Below are positions 33,501-42,350 of a stretch of DNA of 64,000 bases, in pieces (within the stretch, counting starts at the first letter, position 1; every line of letters begins with the position of its first letter). Origin of the DNA: CAKRJP01 sp963589425. GTDB taxonomy: Bacteria; Bacillota; Clostridia; Lachnospirales; Lachnospiraceae. The stretch spans positions 69,462 through 133,461 of the forward strand of contig CAVAKZ010000001.1 of the NCBI GenBank assembly GCA_963589425.1, given 5' to 3'. Below the pieces are notes generated by a model. The model searched no databases. It saw only the letters and a list, made by a program, of their open reading frames with translations, and had not been told where the DNA came from. The position numbers were made by a program, and so were the translations under genes.

Positions 33501-35786
33501 TGCTTTACAGGTATCCTCTGACAGAACGATTCCTTTATCACGTTCATATTTATTTTCATCTTTAGCCGTAGGATCTGTGTTGTCCAGGGTATAGTAAATA
33601 GTTGCATCTTCATCATCTCCTAAGCCTTCGTTGTTAGTAGGAACAGTTATGGTAAGCTTAGCACTCTCTCCGGAAACCTCAGTCTGATCAGCTTGTGCTA
33701 TACCACTCTTCATCTCTTCTATGAAAACTGCCGGGCTTCTAAGAGTCTCTTGTGCACCCATATTAACTTTAGCATATACATATGAATCGCTCACATCATA
33801 AGGCTGGCCTTCCTTTAATTTCAGGGTTCCCCAGACTACAAATTCCTGCCCTTTTGTTTCCTTTTGTTTAAAATTATCCCCTTCTACTCCTTGCCAGTTC
33901 ACAGAGATTTCTTCATCATCCACTAGGTTATACTTCCCATTGAGTATTTTCTCTACCGTTACTTTCGCTTCCTTCTCCTTTAATTGGCTTAAAACCTTGT
34001 CAAAAGTAGGCGCATAATTCACATCTATCGCTTCCGCATCGGCCTTTTGTGTAGGCCAGTCTATGCTAAGTACCTTGGCCTTTCTTGTGATGAAGTCAAA
34101 ATTGAAGTAAACCATAGTTGTAGAATTTTCCATTGTCTTTGCTTCTGTGTCATCGTAAAGTGTAACTTCACCAGTATTCTCTACCTTAATTTTAACCGGT
34201 TCTACATCAGCTTCCTCTTCATCATCACTGCTAATAATCTTTAAGTTAATAGTAACCTCGTCAGCGAAACTGTATTGGTTCTCCCTTTTCATGGCACTAT
34301 TGATTCCTATACCAAGGCCCATAGTATATTTTTTATTAAAATCTACAGAGCTGTCGTGGTCTTTAAGATAGCCATTTGAGAAGGCCAGGAGTTTTGTAAG
34401 GCTATCATCTGCAAAAGCTGTTCCATTGACACCTGTTACCTGCAAGCTCCAACAACTTTTATCTTTATATTGTACCAACTTGGCTATTGTGCTTAGATCA
34501 GTAGCTGTCTTCCATGTATCATCATGCATAGGGGCCTTAAAGGTCATTTCAATAGATTTAAGTTGTTTTGTGATTGTCAATTCAACCGGATTTGAAGCGG
34601 CATCCACACTGTAATCATTACTCTGTTTTTCAGCGATCAGATAGACATGATATGTTCCATCGTAATAGTTTTCACTCCATTTTTTATCCCATCTAAACTC
34701 TGCCGTTCCGGACTCTGTATCTGTACCGATGTATTGATAAGATACAATGGAACTTCCAGAAGCATTCCATTCTCCATCTGTCACTAAAAAGGATACAAAG
34801 CTTGTTCTTGTATCGCCGGTTTTATCGCTAATTGTGTAGGGAACACTCACTTTCCCATCGCCCATGGTAACACTTTTTTCTTTAGGGATACTTGCAGTTA
34901 GCCTGTCGTCGATCAATGTCAGCTTATATTCAGCATCCTTATACAAATAGGGGCCGTCATCTGAAACTCGGCTTTCTTCTTTCCCATTTTTTCCATCTGA
35001 ATCAAATTTTGTAGAAAAAAGTATTTTTTCTTGATTCAAAAGAAGAGATGGAGAGATTCCGTAGCTATCAGTGTTGTTTTCGATGATGTCAGTATCTGGA
35101 AGCGTCCCATCTGCATCTACATATGTAAGCTTATCCTCACTCGTTCGTGCCCAGTAGGCCTGGCCCTTTTTAGATAATAACCTAGCCATTTTTTCTATCC
35201 CTGAATAATCACTATAATCTCCAACATACCAGGGAAGGGAAATTGCTTCTTCTTCATTCGTATATACATTTGTTCTTTTTATGATTGCATTCTTTTCTGT
35301 TTCAGTTAAATCATTTGTATAAAAATGGGATCCATTTAATTTATCAATTACAGTCGTTCCATCTTTCTCATAAAGAGAAGTTCCAAGTACACTCATACAA
35401 TCCAGCAAAAGTGCCTTATCACTCATCAAATACTTTCCTTCTTTATCCTTATAAAGATCTTTGTTTATCACCTGAAATTTCAAAGGACTGCCATCCGCAT
35501 CCTGACCTAAATACACATAACTTCTAAAGTAATGCTGGGCATTTTTATTACCATTATTCTGCCTGCAGACATTCATGGAGGTTCCATCCGTTACGATATT
35601 TCCAGTCCCAAGCCACGTATTAGTAGCAGTTTGAACATTGCCCTTATCTTCTACATTCTTTTTTATGGTTTGACTATCCTCCGCCCGCGCTTTCAGCCCA
35701 TACCCCACTCCCAGGGCAAGGCCCATCACCACCAGGCAGCCTAAAAGCAATCGAATTCTTTTTTTCTTTAAAGCCCTTTTCTTCAT
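30537..35786 (-). CDS. Large surface adhesin with Ig-like and InlB-type repeats
   Basis: A 1749-residue protein. The signal peptide is about 1-36. A DUF6273-like N-terminal region (about 60-270), a CHB_HEX-like domain (about 700-790, with 'YYTLDNTDPTAKDENK'), InlB-B-like repeats and five Ig-like modules each with 'YQWQ' or 'YEWQ' and 'YRCIV' or 'YQCLV' motifs (from about 930 to 1530) follow. After a Ser/Thr-rich linker, 'AAIISLVVVAGCGLGG' and 'RRKEDEDLF' form a membrane anchor with a charged tail; there is no LPXTG. It is displayed on the cell surface. Function (adhesion, target binding) is inferred. It has its own promoter and terminator and is not in the CIS operon. Confidence 0.88.
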   Translation of the reverse strand: MKKRALKKKRIRLLLGCLVVMGLALGVGYGLKARAEDSQTIKKNVEDKGNVQTATNTWLGTGNIVTDGTSMNVCRQNNGNKNAQHYFRSYVYLGQDADGSPLKFQVINKDLYKDKEGKYLMSDKALLLDCMSVLGTSLYEKDGTTVIDKLNGSHFYTNDLTETEKNAIIKRTNVYTNEEEAISLPWYVGDYSDYSGIEKMARLLSKKGQAYWARTSEDKLTYVDADGTLPDTDIIENNTDSYGISPSLLLNQEKILFSTKFDSDGKNGKEESRVSDDGPYLYKDAEYKLTLIDDRLTASIPKEKSVTMGDGKVSVPYTISDKTGDTRTSFVSFLVTDGEWNASGSSIVSYQYIGTDTESGTAEFRWDKKWSENYYDGTYHVYLIAEKQSNDYSVDAASNPVELTITKQLKSIEMTFKAPMHDDTWKTATDLSTIAKLVQYKDKSCWSLQVTGVNGTAFADDSLTKLLAFSNGYLKDHDSSVDFNKKYTMGLGIGINSAMKRENQYSFADEVTINLKIISSDDEEEADVEPVKIKVENTGEVTLYDDTEAKTMENSTTMVYFNFDFITRKAKVLSIDWPTQKADAEAIDVNYAPTFDKVLSQLKEKEAKVTVEKILNGKYNLVDDEEISVNWQGVEGDNFKQKETKGQEFVVWGTLKLKEGQPYDVSDSYVYAKVNMGAQETLRSPAVFIEEMKSGIAQADQTEVSGESAKLTITVPTNNEGLGDDEDATIYYTLDNTDPTAKDENKYERDKGIVLSEDTCKALEDDGQVTIKLKAMAVREDWVDSEVSTATIVFYKKNTVTVTDATIKDRTEEKPADEQAENTHIYKVRGETEITLLPEDKTSEGKEFAGWKINDKEEPLDNNTYTTERKDIQIEAVYNQLEAPKITAGPQAAAVTDGGSTEFTVQVTSPEKYSDSLSYQWQKKEVGAEEFTNLIDSKDSISGANTDTLTLTGLTYSQNGEEYRCIVKYKEIDGKTEKEAEASPSTSAILTVDKAKDKLTIKTNPQDVTIKEKTDAVFTVEAEVGYEGDSLSYQWQKAAKDSEEFTDIEGATEATYTLSGASMDENGTKYRCLVKEVDEKETDETKKEVASKTSESASLTVENAYSIDITKQPENASVAAGKSATFSVEASSFYEMVYEWQADYHDGKGYQKVGSDSTYTIKKVSKDLSGTTFKCVISLKENSDISVTSQEVVLNVDGADYTVTVNKGTASPESCKAGDTVTIKAEDAEEGMSFKKWKIVNGDVKLEDAESAETSFVMPKEDVELTAVYKENSDIQITAQPENVSISEGASASFTVVASSSHELSYQWQEDKGDGKGFQNVGNEETYTIASVTSDQNGARYQCIITAKDDEEMTITSSEAVLTVTASTYTIKVNNGSGSVSESVAGQVITVTANDAPEGQEFEKWVVVRGKANLADITSKETTFTMPAANVELDVKYRNQIDGPTISKQPQSVTVYAGSSTSFTVEASGEEISYQWQVDKGDGSGFQDISGASNATYRVYTEDCSMNGYRYQCLVSNRAGTATSDGAILTVSYKITQGAGASWQKNSSSGLTFKGSGAYDKFKSVKIDGERLSGSNYTKSADPTVINLSATYLQTLTNGTHTLTLVWEDGSAEAEFSVSGTATGSSSTTASSSGTSKSSTSSGSTGTTSDKAKTSSTESKKESGTTNMPIVNKSKSSTKDSTTKTTGSTNKGNTGSVKTLEEGDSTGSSRLNRYAAIISLVVVAGCGLGGGATLLVRKLIRRKEDEDLF

Positions 35787-35864
35787 ATCGCCACTCCTCT
35801 TCTTTAATTTTTTAATTTATCTTCAGTTTCTTTTATGGTCTAATAACCCACTTTTCTATTCTTA

Positions 35865-35892
35865 ATTATACTCAGCCATATTTTTTTGTCTA
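35865..35892 (-). promoter_or_regulatory. Promoter of the large surface protein
   Basis: On the minus strand TAGACA, a 16-base spacer and TATAAT stand about 80 bases before the ATG at 35786. The gap between this gene and the next (35787-36040) otherwise holds only a terminator. Confidence 0.6.
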
Positions 35893-35971
35893 TAAGCTGG
35901 GATGCTTTTCTCTTCATTTTATACGAAGCGGCCCCTTGCAAAGCTAATATCCCCTCCCTTACATAACAAAA

Positions 35972-36019
35972 AAGAACCCCGTGGCCAGGAGTTTTTGCCT
36001 CCAGCCACACGGGGTTCTT
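35972..36019 (-). terminator. Terminator after the ATP synthase/epimerase operon
   Basis: A 12-base-pair stem of AAGAACCCCGTG type with an inner extension of GCCTCC/GGAGG character, followed on the minus strand by TTTTTTGTTATG. It lies 22 bases past the epimerase stop and ends the transcript that starts before trmL. Confidence 0.9.
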
Positions 36020-36040
36020 GATATCTGCTTATTTACTTTA

Positions 36041-36910
36041 TTATCCTACAATAATCTGATACTCTTTCTTGAAGGTCTCTCCGGCCTCTGTCCTATTCAC
36101 ATTCTCCTTCTGGGATAATTCCTGATCAAATCCTATATTATCGCATCTGCCCATCCATGGCTCCAAGCATACAAACGGGGCATCCTTTACCGACCAGATT
36201 CCAAAGTTTGGAAAGCCTTCAGCCTTCATTCCTACATAGGGGCTTCCATCTTTTCTGCAAAGCCATACTTCCTCGATCTGGCTATGATCAAAGATTAAAG
36301 CATCTTTTTCAAAGAGTTTTTCTGTTACCGGGCAGCGCTCCTGATCCAGTTCTAATTCTGATACTGCCTTAGGATCTACCGCTTCTTCTTTCGGGTCAAT
36401 CAGCACATAGGAAAGTTTCTCTTTACCGGGAAATCTCAAAATATAATCTTCTTTTTTCTCCTCCGGCCTTCCGAAACGAAATGCCGGATGGCCTCCGATG
36501 GTAAAATAGATAGTCTCATTTGATGGATTATTTACTTCCCATTTCACCTTAATGACATTTTCCTCTAAGCTATAGGTGATAAGCAGCCTGAAATCATAGG
36601 GATATTTTTTCCTTGTTTCCTCTGAGGATTCCAGAAGAAAGCTGGCTTTTTTGTCATCTGCGCAGATACACGCAAAATCACTGTCTCTTGCAAATCCATG
36701 CTGGGATGTAGGGTACTGAGCTCCCTTTATTTTTACTGTGTTTTTGTAGGTCTTTCCTACATTTGGGAAAAGTACCGGTGCATGGCGCTTCCAGTATTTT
36801 GCATCAGCTTCCCAGAGAACTTCCTCTCCCCTTTTCTTATCAAAAATGCGAGTCAGCTCTGCCCCATACTCTGCGATTTCCACACAAAGATTTTCATTTT
36901 CTAATTTCAT
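36041..36910 (-). CDS. Aldose-1-epimerase family protein (LacX-like)
   Basis: A 289-residue protein of the galactose mutarotase fold. 'QHGFARDSDF' and 'TIGGHPAFRFG' contain the two catalytic-region histidines of the family, and 'PFVCLEPWMGRCD' is the third conserved stretch. It would interconvert anomers of a sugar; the specific sugar cannot be told. I take the ATG at 36910 with AGGG 5 bases upstream over an ATG at 36922 that lacks one. It lies 20 bases past atpC and before the strong terminator, so it appears to be the last gene of the atp operon, an unusual placement. Confidence 0.85.
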   Translation of the reverse strand: MKLENENLCVEIAEYGAELTRIFDKKRGEEVLWEADAKYWKRHAPVLFPNVGKTYKNTVKIKGAQYPTSQHGFARDSDFACICADDKKASFLLESSEETRKKYPYDFRLLITYSLEENVIKVKWEVNNPSNETIYFTIGGHPAFRFGRPEEKKEDYILRFPGKEKLSYVLIDPKEEAVDPKAVSELELDQERCPVTEKLFEKDALIFDHSQIEEVWLCRKDGSPYVGMKAEGFPNFGIWSVKDAPFVCLEPWMGRCDNIGFDQELSQKENVNRTEAGETFKKEYQIIVG

Positions 36911-36929
36911 GATTTCCCTCATATTTTCT

Positions 36930-37328
36930 TTAATCGATACTCATACGCACCAAAGCTCGATTTAACTTTGCCTTAGCCACCTTGTACTCTCGGTCTGAAA
37001 GCCCTGTTTTATTCAAGATCTCTTCCGCCCGCTCCTTGGCATTTTGTGCCCGGTTCTTGTCAATATCCTCGCTCCACTCCCAGGTGGTAGCCAACACACG
37101 ACACTTCCCGTCTACCATGGTAAGCATACCGCCGATGCAGGCAGCCCTTCGAACAGTTTCATCCTCCAGGACTATATGGGCTTCTCCCATACCGATGCCG
37201 GTACAAAAATCCATATGGTCTGCCAAAATTGCCCGGTCTCCGGTGATGGTTCTCACTACCACTCGCGCCACATCTCCTTCAAATAGCAAGCCGTCGGGAG
37301 TACCTATTTGTAATGGGAAAGTCTTCAT
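36930..37328 (-). CDS. atpC: ATP synthase epsilon subunit
   Basis: A 132-residue epsilon subunit, 'MKTFPLQIGTPDGLLFEG' and 'LADHMDFCTGIGMGEAHIV' being conserved N-terminal beta-domain motifs. The C-terminal helical part ends 'AKAKLNRALVRMSID'. It links the rotor to the catalytic head and can inhibit hydrolysis. I choose the ATG at 37328, where AGGAGG is 6 bases upstream; an ATG at 37334 directly abuts that site. It follows atpD with a 15-base gap. Confidence 0.95.
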   Translation of the reverse strand: MKTFPLQIGTPDGLLFEGDVARVVVRTITGDRAILADHMDFCTGIGMGEAHIVLEDETVRRAACIGGMLTMVDGKCRVLATTWEWSEDIDKNRAQNAKERAEEILNKTGLSDREYKVAKAKLNRALVRMSID

Positions 37329-37343
37329 AGACATCCTCCTTTA

Positions 37344-38735
37344 CTACTTCTTTGCCTTTTCAAATACATCCTCGATGGTTGCCGCGTAGAGGAAGGCTCC
37401 CTCCGGAAGATCATCGCATTCTCCATCTAAGATCATCTTAAAGCCCCGGATGGTCTCCTTTAATGGTACATACTGACCCGGATTTCCAGTAAACTGCTCT
37501 GCTACGTGGAAGCTCTGGGACAGGAATCTTTGAATCTTACGGGCGCGGCTTACAGACAGCTTATCTTCCTCTGACAGCTCATCCATACCCATAATCGCGA
37601 TAATATCCTGCAGTTCCTTGTAGCGCTGAAGTACCTGCTGCACTCTCTTAGCCACATCATAATGTTCCTGTCCAACTACCTCCGGTGACAAAATACGGCT
37701 GGTGGACTCCAGTGGATCTACCGCCGGATAGATACCCTGACTTGCAATATCACGGGACAATACGGTTGTTGCGTCCAAGTGGGTAAAGGTTGTAGCCGGG
37801 GCCGGGTCTGTAAGGTCATCCGCCGGTACATATACTGCCTGAACAGAAGTGATGGAGCCCTTTCTTGTGGAAGTAATACGCTCCTGCAAGGTACCCATCT
37901 CCGTTGCCAGGGTAGGCTGATAACCTACGGCTGATGGCATACGTCCAAGTAAGGCAGACACCTCAGATCCTGCCTGGGTAAATCGGAAAATGTTATCAAT
38001 AAAAAGAAGCACGTCCTGATTCTTCTCGTCACGGAAGTACTCTGCCATAGTAAGACCGGAAAGGGCTACTCTCATACGAGCTCCAGGCGGCTCGTTCATC
38101 TGACCATAAACCATAACGGTTTTATCGATAACTCCACTTTCCTGCATTTCTCCGTAAAGGTCATTACCCTCACGGGTACGCTCTCCAACACCGGTAAATA
38201 CCGACAATCCACCGTGGGCAGTTGCCACGTTGTTAATCAGCTCTTGGATCAGCACCGTCTTACCTACACCGGCACCTCCAAATAAACCAATCTTTCCACC
38301 CTTGGCATAAGGGCAAATTAAGTCAACAACCTTAATACCTGTCTCAAAAATCTCTGTGGCAGGATTCTGTTCCTCATAAGATGGTGCCGGACGATGGATA
38401 CTCCAACGCTCTGTAGTCTCCGGTTCCGGTTTATTATCGATGGGCTGTCCTAAGAGGTTAAATACACGTCCCAGGCAAGCTTCCCCAACCGGCACGGCGA
38501 TGGAATCGCCGGTGTCCACTGCTTTGGTTCCTCTGGTTAATCCATCGGTAGAATTCATTGCAATGCAGCGTACTACATTGTCTCCTACCTGCTGAGCAAC
38601 TTCCGCAATGAGTTTTGCACCATTTAATTCAATCTCAATGGCATTTTGCAGTGCAGGCAGTTCATCGTGGGCAAAACGAATATCCAATACCGGACCGATG
38701 ACCTGTACCACCTCGCCAATGTGTTTTTCACTCAT
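37344..38735 (-). CDS. atpD: ATP synthase beta subunit
   Basis: A 463-residue catalytic beta subunit. Walker A 'GGAGVGKTVLIQELINN' and 'FTGVGERTREGNDLYGEM' are present, together with 'VLLFIDNIFRFTQAGSEVSA' (Walker B) and 'ALLGRMPSAVGYQPTLA'. It makes ATP in the F1 head. AAGGAG lies 7 bases upstream of the ATG at 38735. It is third from the end of the operon. Length and motifs are typical for an active enzyme. Confidence 0.98.
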   Translation of the reverse strand: MSEKHIGEVVQVIGPVLDIRFAHDELPALQNAIEIELNGAKLIAEVAQQVGDNVVRCIAMNSTDGLTRGTKAVDTGDSIAVPVGEACLGRVFNLLGQPIDNKPEPETTERWSIHRPAPSYEEQNPATEIFETGIKVVDLICPYAKGGKIGLFGGAGVGKTVLIQELINNVATAHGGLSVFTGVGERTREGNDLYGEMQESGVIDKTVMVYGQMNEPPGARMRVALSGLTMAEYFRDEKNQDVLLFIDNIFRFTQAGSEVSALLGRMPSAVGYQPTLATEMGTLQERITSTRKGSITSVQAVYVPADDLTDPAPATTFTHLDATTVLSRDIASQGIYPAVDPLESTSRILSPEVVGQEHYDVAKRVQQVLQRYKELQDIIAIMGMDELSEEDKLSVSRARKIQRFLSQSFHVAEQFTGNPGQYVPLKETIRGFKMILDGECDDLPEGAFLYAATIEDVFEKAKK

Positions 38736-38770
38736 TTCGAATCTCCTTCATTTATCAAGGTAATCGATGG

Positions 38771-39634
38771 CTAGACGCCTTCTGCGCCGCCTACGATCTC
38801 CGTAATCTCCTGTGTAATACCAGCCTGACGAGCCCTGTTATAGTAAAGATTAAGCTGCTCGATCATATCTCCTGCATTCTTTGTGGCAGAGTCCATAGCT
38901 GTACGTCTTGCCGCCAGCTCACTTGCCACACTTTCACAGATAGCGGAATAGATCAGCCCTGCCAGATACTCCGGAACGATGCAGGCAAATACCTCCTCCG
39001 GATTTGGATCATACAAGGTCTGTTCAATCTTCTTTTGCTTGTCCCCATCCAGATTAGCTTCTGCAAGATCCGACAAGGGCAAAATCGGGAAGGACTCAGG
39101 GACCTGAGACAGCATGGAAATAAACTTAGTATAGCAAAGTTCAATATGCCCAAAGCTTCCTGCCTTGAATTCAGTACACAAAAGATTGGCAATGCTAAAG
39201 CAATCTGCCACGGAAACATCCGCCACTTCTGCAAATTCTTCTGTCAGTACTTCTATATTCTTTCGAAGGCAATATTCCACTGCCTTCTTGCCAACGGGAA
39301 GAACTACCACATCCTTCTCCCAGGCATCTGCCTCAAAGCATTTAAAGAGGTTGGAGTTATATCCCCCGGCCATGCCTCTATCTCCGGCAATCATTACATA
39401 ACAGCATTTATCATTGACTGGTTTCTTAACATAGGCTGAGCTAAAGCCTACATAGCCCTCTGCAATATCCTGCAAGGTCTCATGCAAGACCTCAAAATAA
39501 GGCTTGCAATTTTCTGCTTTTTCTTTGGCTTTACGCAGCTTGGAGGATGCTACAAGTTCCATTGCCTTGGTGATCTGCATGGTGCCTTGCACACTTTTAA
39601 TGCGCAGCTTAATACTTTTCATATCTGCAGCCAT
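38771..39634 (-). CDS. atpG: ATP synthase gamma subunit
   Basis: A 287-residue gamma subunit, the central rotor shaft. The N-terminal helix 'IKLRIKSVQGTMQITKAMEL' and the C-terminal 'NLYYNRARQAGITQEITEIV' are the diagnostic conserved ends that form the coiled coil within the alpha-beta ring. The ATG at 39634 has AGGAGG 7 bases upstream. It follows atpA by 18 bases. Confidence 0.97.
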   Translation of the reverse strand: MAADMKSIKLRIKSVQGTMQITKAMELVASSKLRKAKEKAENCKPYFEVLHETLQDIAEGYVGFSSAYVKKPVNDKCCYVMIAGDRGMAGGYNSNLFKCFEADAWEKDVVVLPVGKKAVEYCLRKNIEVLTEEFAEVADVSVADCFSIANLLCTEFKAGSFGHIELCYTKFISMLSQVPESFPILPLSDLAEANLDGDKQKKIEQTLYDPNPEEVFACIVPEYLAGLIYSAICESVASELAARRTAMDSATKNAGDMIEQLNLYYNRARQAGITQEITEIVGGAEGV

Positions 39635-39652
39635 ATGCTTCCTCCTTTATAT

Positions 39653-41182
39653 TTATTTCTCAGATTGCATACTAATAAATTGCTCTGTATAAGCATTTAA
39701 TACAGCAAGAAGCTTCTCTTCTGTGGCTTTCTCCAGCTTTCCGCTAGTACGAACCAGCTGAACAAATTCCACGCCCTCTGCATCCGTGTCTAGATAACGG
39801 AAGAGACCTGCCTCATACTCTTTTACATCTTTTGTATTTATCTTAGCCAACAGATTGTGAGTAGCAGCGTAAATAATTGCCACCTGCTTCTCTACGGAAA
39901 CAGGAGACTCCTGATTTTGCTTTAAAATCTCTACGATACGTTCACCCTGGGCCAGCCGGGCCTTGGTATCTTCATCAAGATCAGAACCAAACTGGGCAAA
40001 TCCCTGCAGCTCACGATACTGAGAATAGAGAAGCTTTAAGTTGCCGGACACCTGCTTCATTGCCTTTACCTGAGCATTTCCACCTACACGGGATACGGAA
40101 ATACCTGGGTTTACCGCCGGCATAATTCCTGAATGGAACATCTCAGTCTCCAGGTAAATCTGGCCATCTGTAATGGAAATAACATTGGTCGGGATATATG
40201 CCGATACATCTCCTGCCTGGGTCTCAATAATAGGCAAGGCTGTCAAAGATCCGGCTCCGTGGGCGTCATCCATTTTCGCTGCTCTCTCAAGAAGTCTTGA
40301 GTGAAGATAGAATACGTCTCCGGGATATGCTTCACGTCCCGGCGGTCTTCTGATCAAGAGAGAAAGGGCACGGTATGCCACTGCATGCTTACTAAGGTCA
40401 TCATAGATTACCAGGGCATGCTTGCCCTTTGCCATAAAATACTCACCAATAGAGCATCCTGTATATGGGGCAATGTACTGCAGCGGCGCCGCATCAGAAG
40501 CAGTAGCTGCTACTACAACGGTGTAATCCATAGCTCCGGCTCTTTGCAGTTTCTCTACTAAAGTTGCAACAGTGGACCGCTTCTGTCCAATGGCAACGTA
40601 GATACAAATCACGTCTCCGCCCTTCTGGTTTAAGATCGTATCAATTGCGATCTGGGTCTTACCTGTCTGACGGTCTCCGATAATTAACTCACGCTGTCCA
40701 CGACCAATAGGGATCATGGAGTCGATGGCCTTGATACCGGTCTGCAAAGGCTCTGTAACGGGCTGTCTCTCGCAGATACCCGGTGCCGGGCTCTCTACTG
40801 CTCGAAACTCGCTGGTCTCAATAGGACCTGCTCCGTCGATGGGCTGCCCCAATGCATTTACAACACGGCCGATCATGGCATCTCCGACAGGCACTGAAAC
40901 AACCTTTCCGGTACGTTTTACTGTCTGGCCTTCACCGATATTTTCATCGGAACCGAAGACTACGATGGATACCATGTTCTCTTCCAAATTCTGTGCCATT
41001 CCGAAGCTTCCATCTTCAAACTCTAGAAGCTCTCCAGCCATACAAGCCGTCAGTCCGCTGGCTCTTGCAATACCGTCACCTACCGAAAGTATAGTACCGG
41101 TTTCGCTTTGCTGAATTGCATTGTCATAATATTTGATCTGGCTTCGGATGATTTTGGATATTTCTTCAGGTTTAAATTGCAT
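39653..41182 (-). CDS. atpA: ATP synthase alpha subunit
   Basis: A 509-residue alpha subunit with Walker A 'GDRQTGKTQIAIDTI', the 'IGRGQRELIIGDRQTGKT' context, 'EYFMAKGKHALVIYDDLSKH' and the C-terminal 'VGGNAQVKAMKQVSGNLKL'. It forms the non-catalytic nucleotide sites of F1. The ATG at 41182 is used; GGAAAC is 3 bases upstream, a weak site, which may reflect coupling with atpH (66-base gap). Confidence 0.98.
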   Translation of the reverse strand: MQFKPEEISKIIRSQIKYYDNAIQQSETGTILSVGDGIARASGLTACMAGELLEFEDGSFGMAQNLEENMVSIVVFGSDENIGEGQTVKRTGKVVSVPVGDAMIGRVVNALGQPIDGAGPIETSEFRAVESPAPGICERQPVTEPLQTGIKAIDSMIPIGRGQRELIIGDRQTGKTQIAIDTILNQKGGDVICIYVAIGQKRSTVATLVEKLQRAGAMDYTVVVAATASDAAPLQYIAPYTGCSIGEYFMAKGKHALVIYDDLSKHAVAYRALSLLIRRPPGREAYPGDVFYLHSRLLERAAKMDDAHGAGSLTALPIIETQAGDVSAYIPTNVISITDGQIYLETEMFHSGIMPAVNPGISVSRVGGNAQVKAMKQVSGNLKLLYSQYRELQGFAQFGSDLDEDTKARLAQGERIVEILKQNQESPVSVEKQVAIIYAATHNLLAKINTKDVKEYEAGLFRYLDTDAEGVEFVQLVRTSGKLEKATEEKLLAVLNAYTEQFISMQSEK

Positions 41183-41248
41183 GTTTCCTATACCATCCTT
41201 TATAGAATCATTTCTTTATATAGAATCACTTCTACACCAATTTCTTTA

Positions 41249-41779
41249 TTAACTATTTAATTGCTTGGAAAGACCACTCATGCGTCCCTTTAAGGTTCCG
41301 TCCAGTTGCTTTCCATCCATTTCCACGCGAAGTCCTGCCACTACAGAAGCATCAATTTTCTGATTTAAAAGAACAGTCTTTCCGCTCATCTTTTCTAGTC
41401 TGGTGGTCAGTCCCTTAGCCTGTACCTCGCTTAGAGGAATGGCACTGTATACCACTGCTTCTGTAATATTATGGTCCACGTTATAACGTCTTGTGTACTC
41501 TTCACAGCATTGGGAAAACTCCCTAATGATGTTGTGCTCACACAATAATTTCATAAAATTTAGTAAATAGTGTTGGACATTAGCGCCGAATGCGGCGTCT
41601 AAAAGCTTCACTCTCTCCGCTTTCGGAATGGAAGGTTCCCCTAGGAGCTTGATATAATCCGGATTTTCACGGAATAATTCACGGACCTCTTTTAGCTGGT
41701 CCATGAGTTGATCCACCAGGCCCTCTTCCATAGCTAAATCATATAATCCACTACCATATACCTTAGCTGTCTGTGTCAT
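41249..41779 (-). CDS. atpH: ATP synthase delta subunit
   Basis: A 176-residue delta (OSCP) subunit, stator link at the top of F1. 'KVYGSGLYDLAMEEGLVDQL' and the C-terminal 'VAGLRVEMDGKQLDGTLKGR' are the family motifs. It overlaps the end of atpF by 4 bases (ATGA), so translation is coupled. The length is typical. Confidence 0.95.
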   Translation of the reverse strand: MTQTAKVYGSGLYDLAMEEGLVDQLMDQLKEVRELFRENPDYIKLLGEPSIPKAERVKLLDAAFGANVQHYLLNFMKLLCEHNIIREFSQCCEEYTRRYNVDHNITEAVVYSAIPLSEVQAKGLTTRLEKMSGKTVLLNQKIDASVVAGLRVEMDGKQLDGTLKGRMSGLSKQLNS

Positions 41780-42273
41780 GATGCCTCACCTACATTGGAA
41801 ATAAATTCATCAATTAGTTTCTCATGATCCTTTTCGCTAATCTCTCGCTCAATCACCTTGCCGGCAATATCCATAGCTATTCCGCCGATTTCGCCCTTAA
41901 GTTCATTGACAGCCTTCTTCTTCTCCTGTGCAATGTCACTCTCTGCCTTAGCCTTAATGGCTGCGGCCTGACGATTGGCCTCCTGAATTACCTCTTCGCT
42001 CTGAAGAGCAGCACTCTTCTGGGCACTGCTAATAAGAGCATTGGCTTTCTCCTTGGCATCTGCCATGTTCTGCTCATACTCTGCCTTAATGGCCTCGGCT
42101 TCTTCCTTTGCTTTTTGAGCTTCTGTAATTTCTGCCGTCGCCATGGCTTTTCTCTTCTCCAAAACCTCGTTGATAGGTTTTAACAGGAAGCGTTTAATTA
42201 GATACAGCTGAATAAAAAGGTTACAAATCTGGGCAACAAAGGTCCACGGGATAATTGTTACTAAATCCTGCAT
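41776..42273 (-). CDS. atpF: ATP synthase b subunit
   Basis: A 165-residue b subunit, with one N-terminal membrane helix (about 10-30), then a long charged helix ('AKEEAEAIKAEYEQNMADAK', 'QAAAIKAKAESDIAQEKK') that forms the peripheral stalk. An ATG at 42273 is taken; an upstream TTG at 42285 directly abuts GGAGG and is less likely. It lies after atpE and overlaps atpH by 4 bases. The exact start is the least certain part. Confidence 0.92.
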   Translation of the reverse strand: MQDLVTIIPWTFVAQICNLFIQLYLIKRFLLKPINEVLEKRKAMATAEITEAQKAKEEAEAIKAEYEQNMADAKEKANALISSAQKSAALQSEEVIQEANRQAAAIKAKAESDIAQEKKKAVNELKGEIGGIAMDIAGKVIEREISEKDHEKLIDEFISNVGEAS

Positions 42274-42350
42274 CTTCGCCTTCAACCTCCTTCTTCTTGC
42301 ATTTTGTTCATCCTTAAGGAAAATCCTTTCGTCAAATAACGAAGCTTTGA

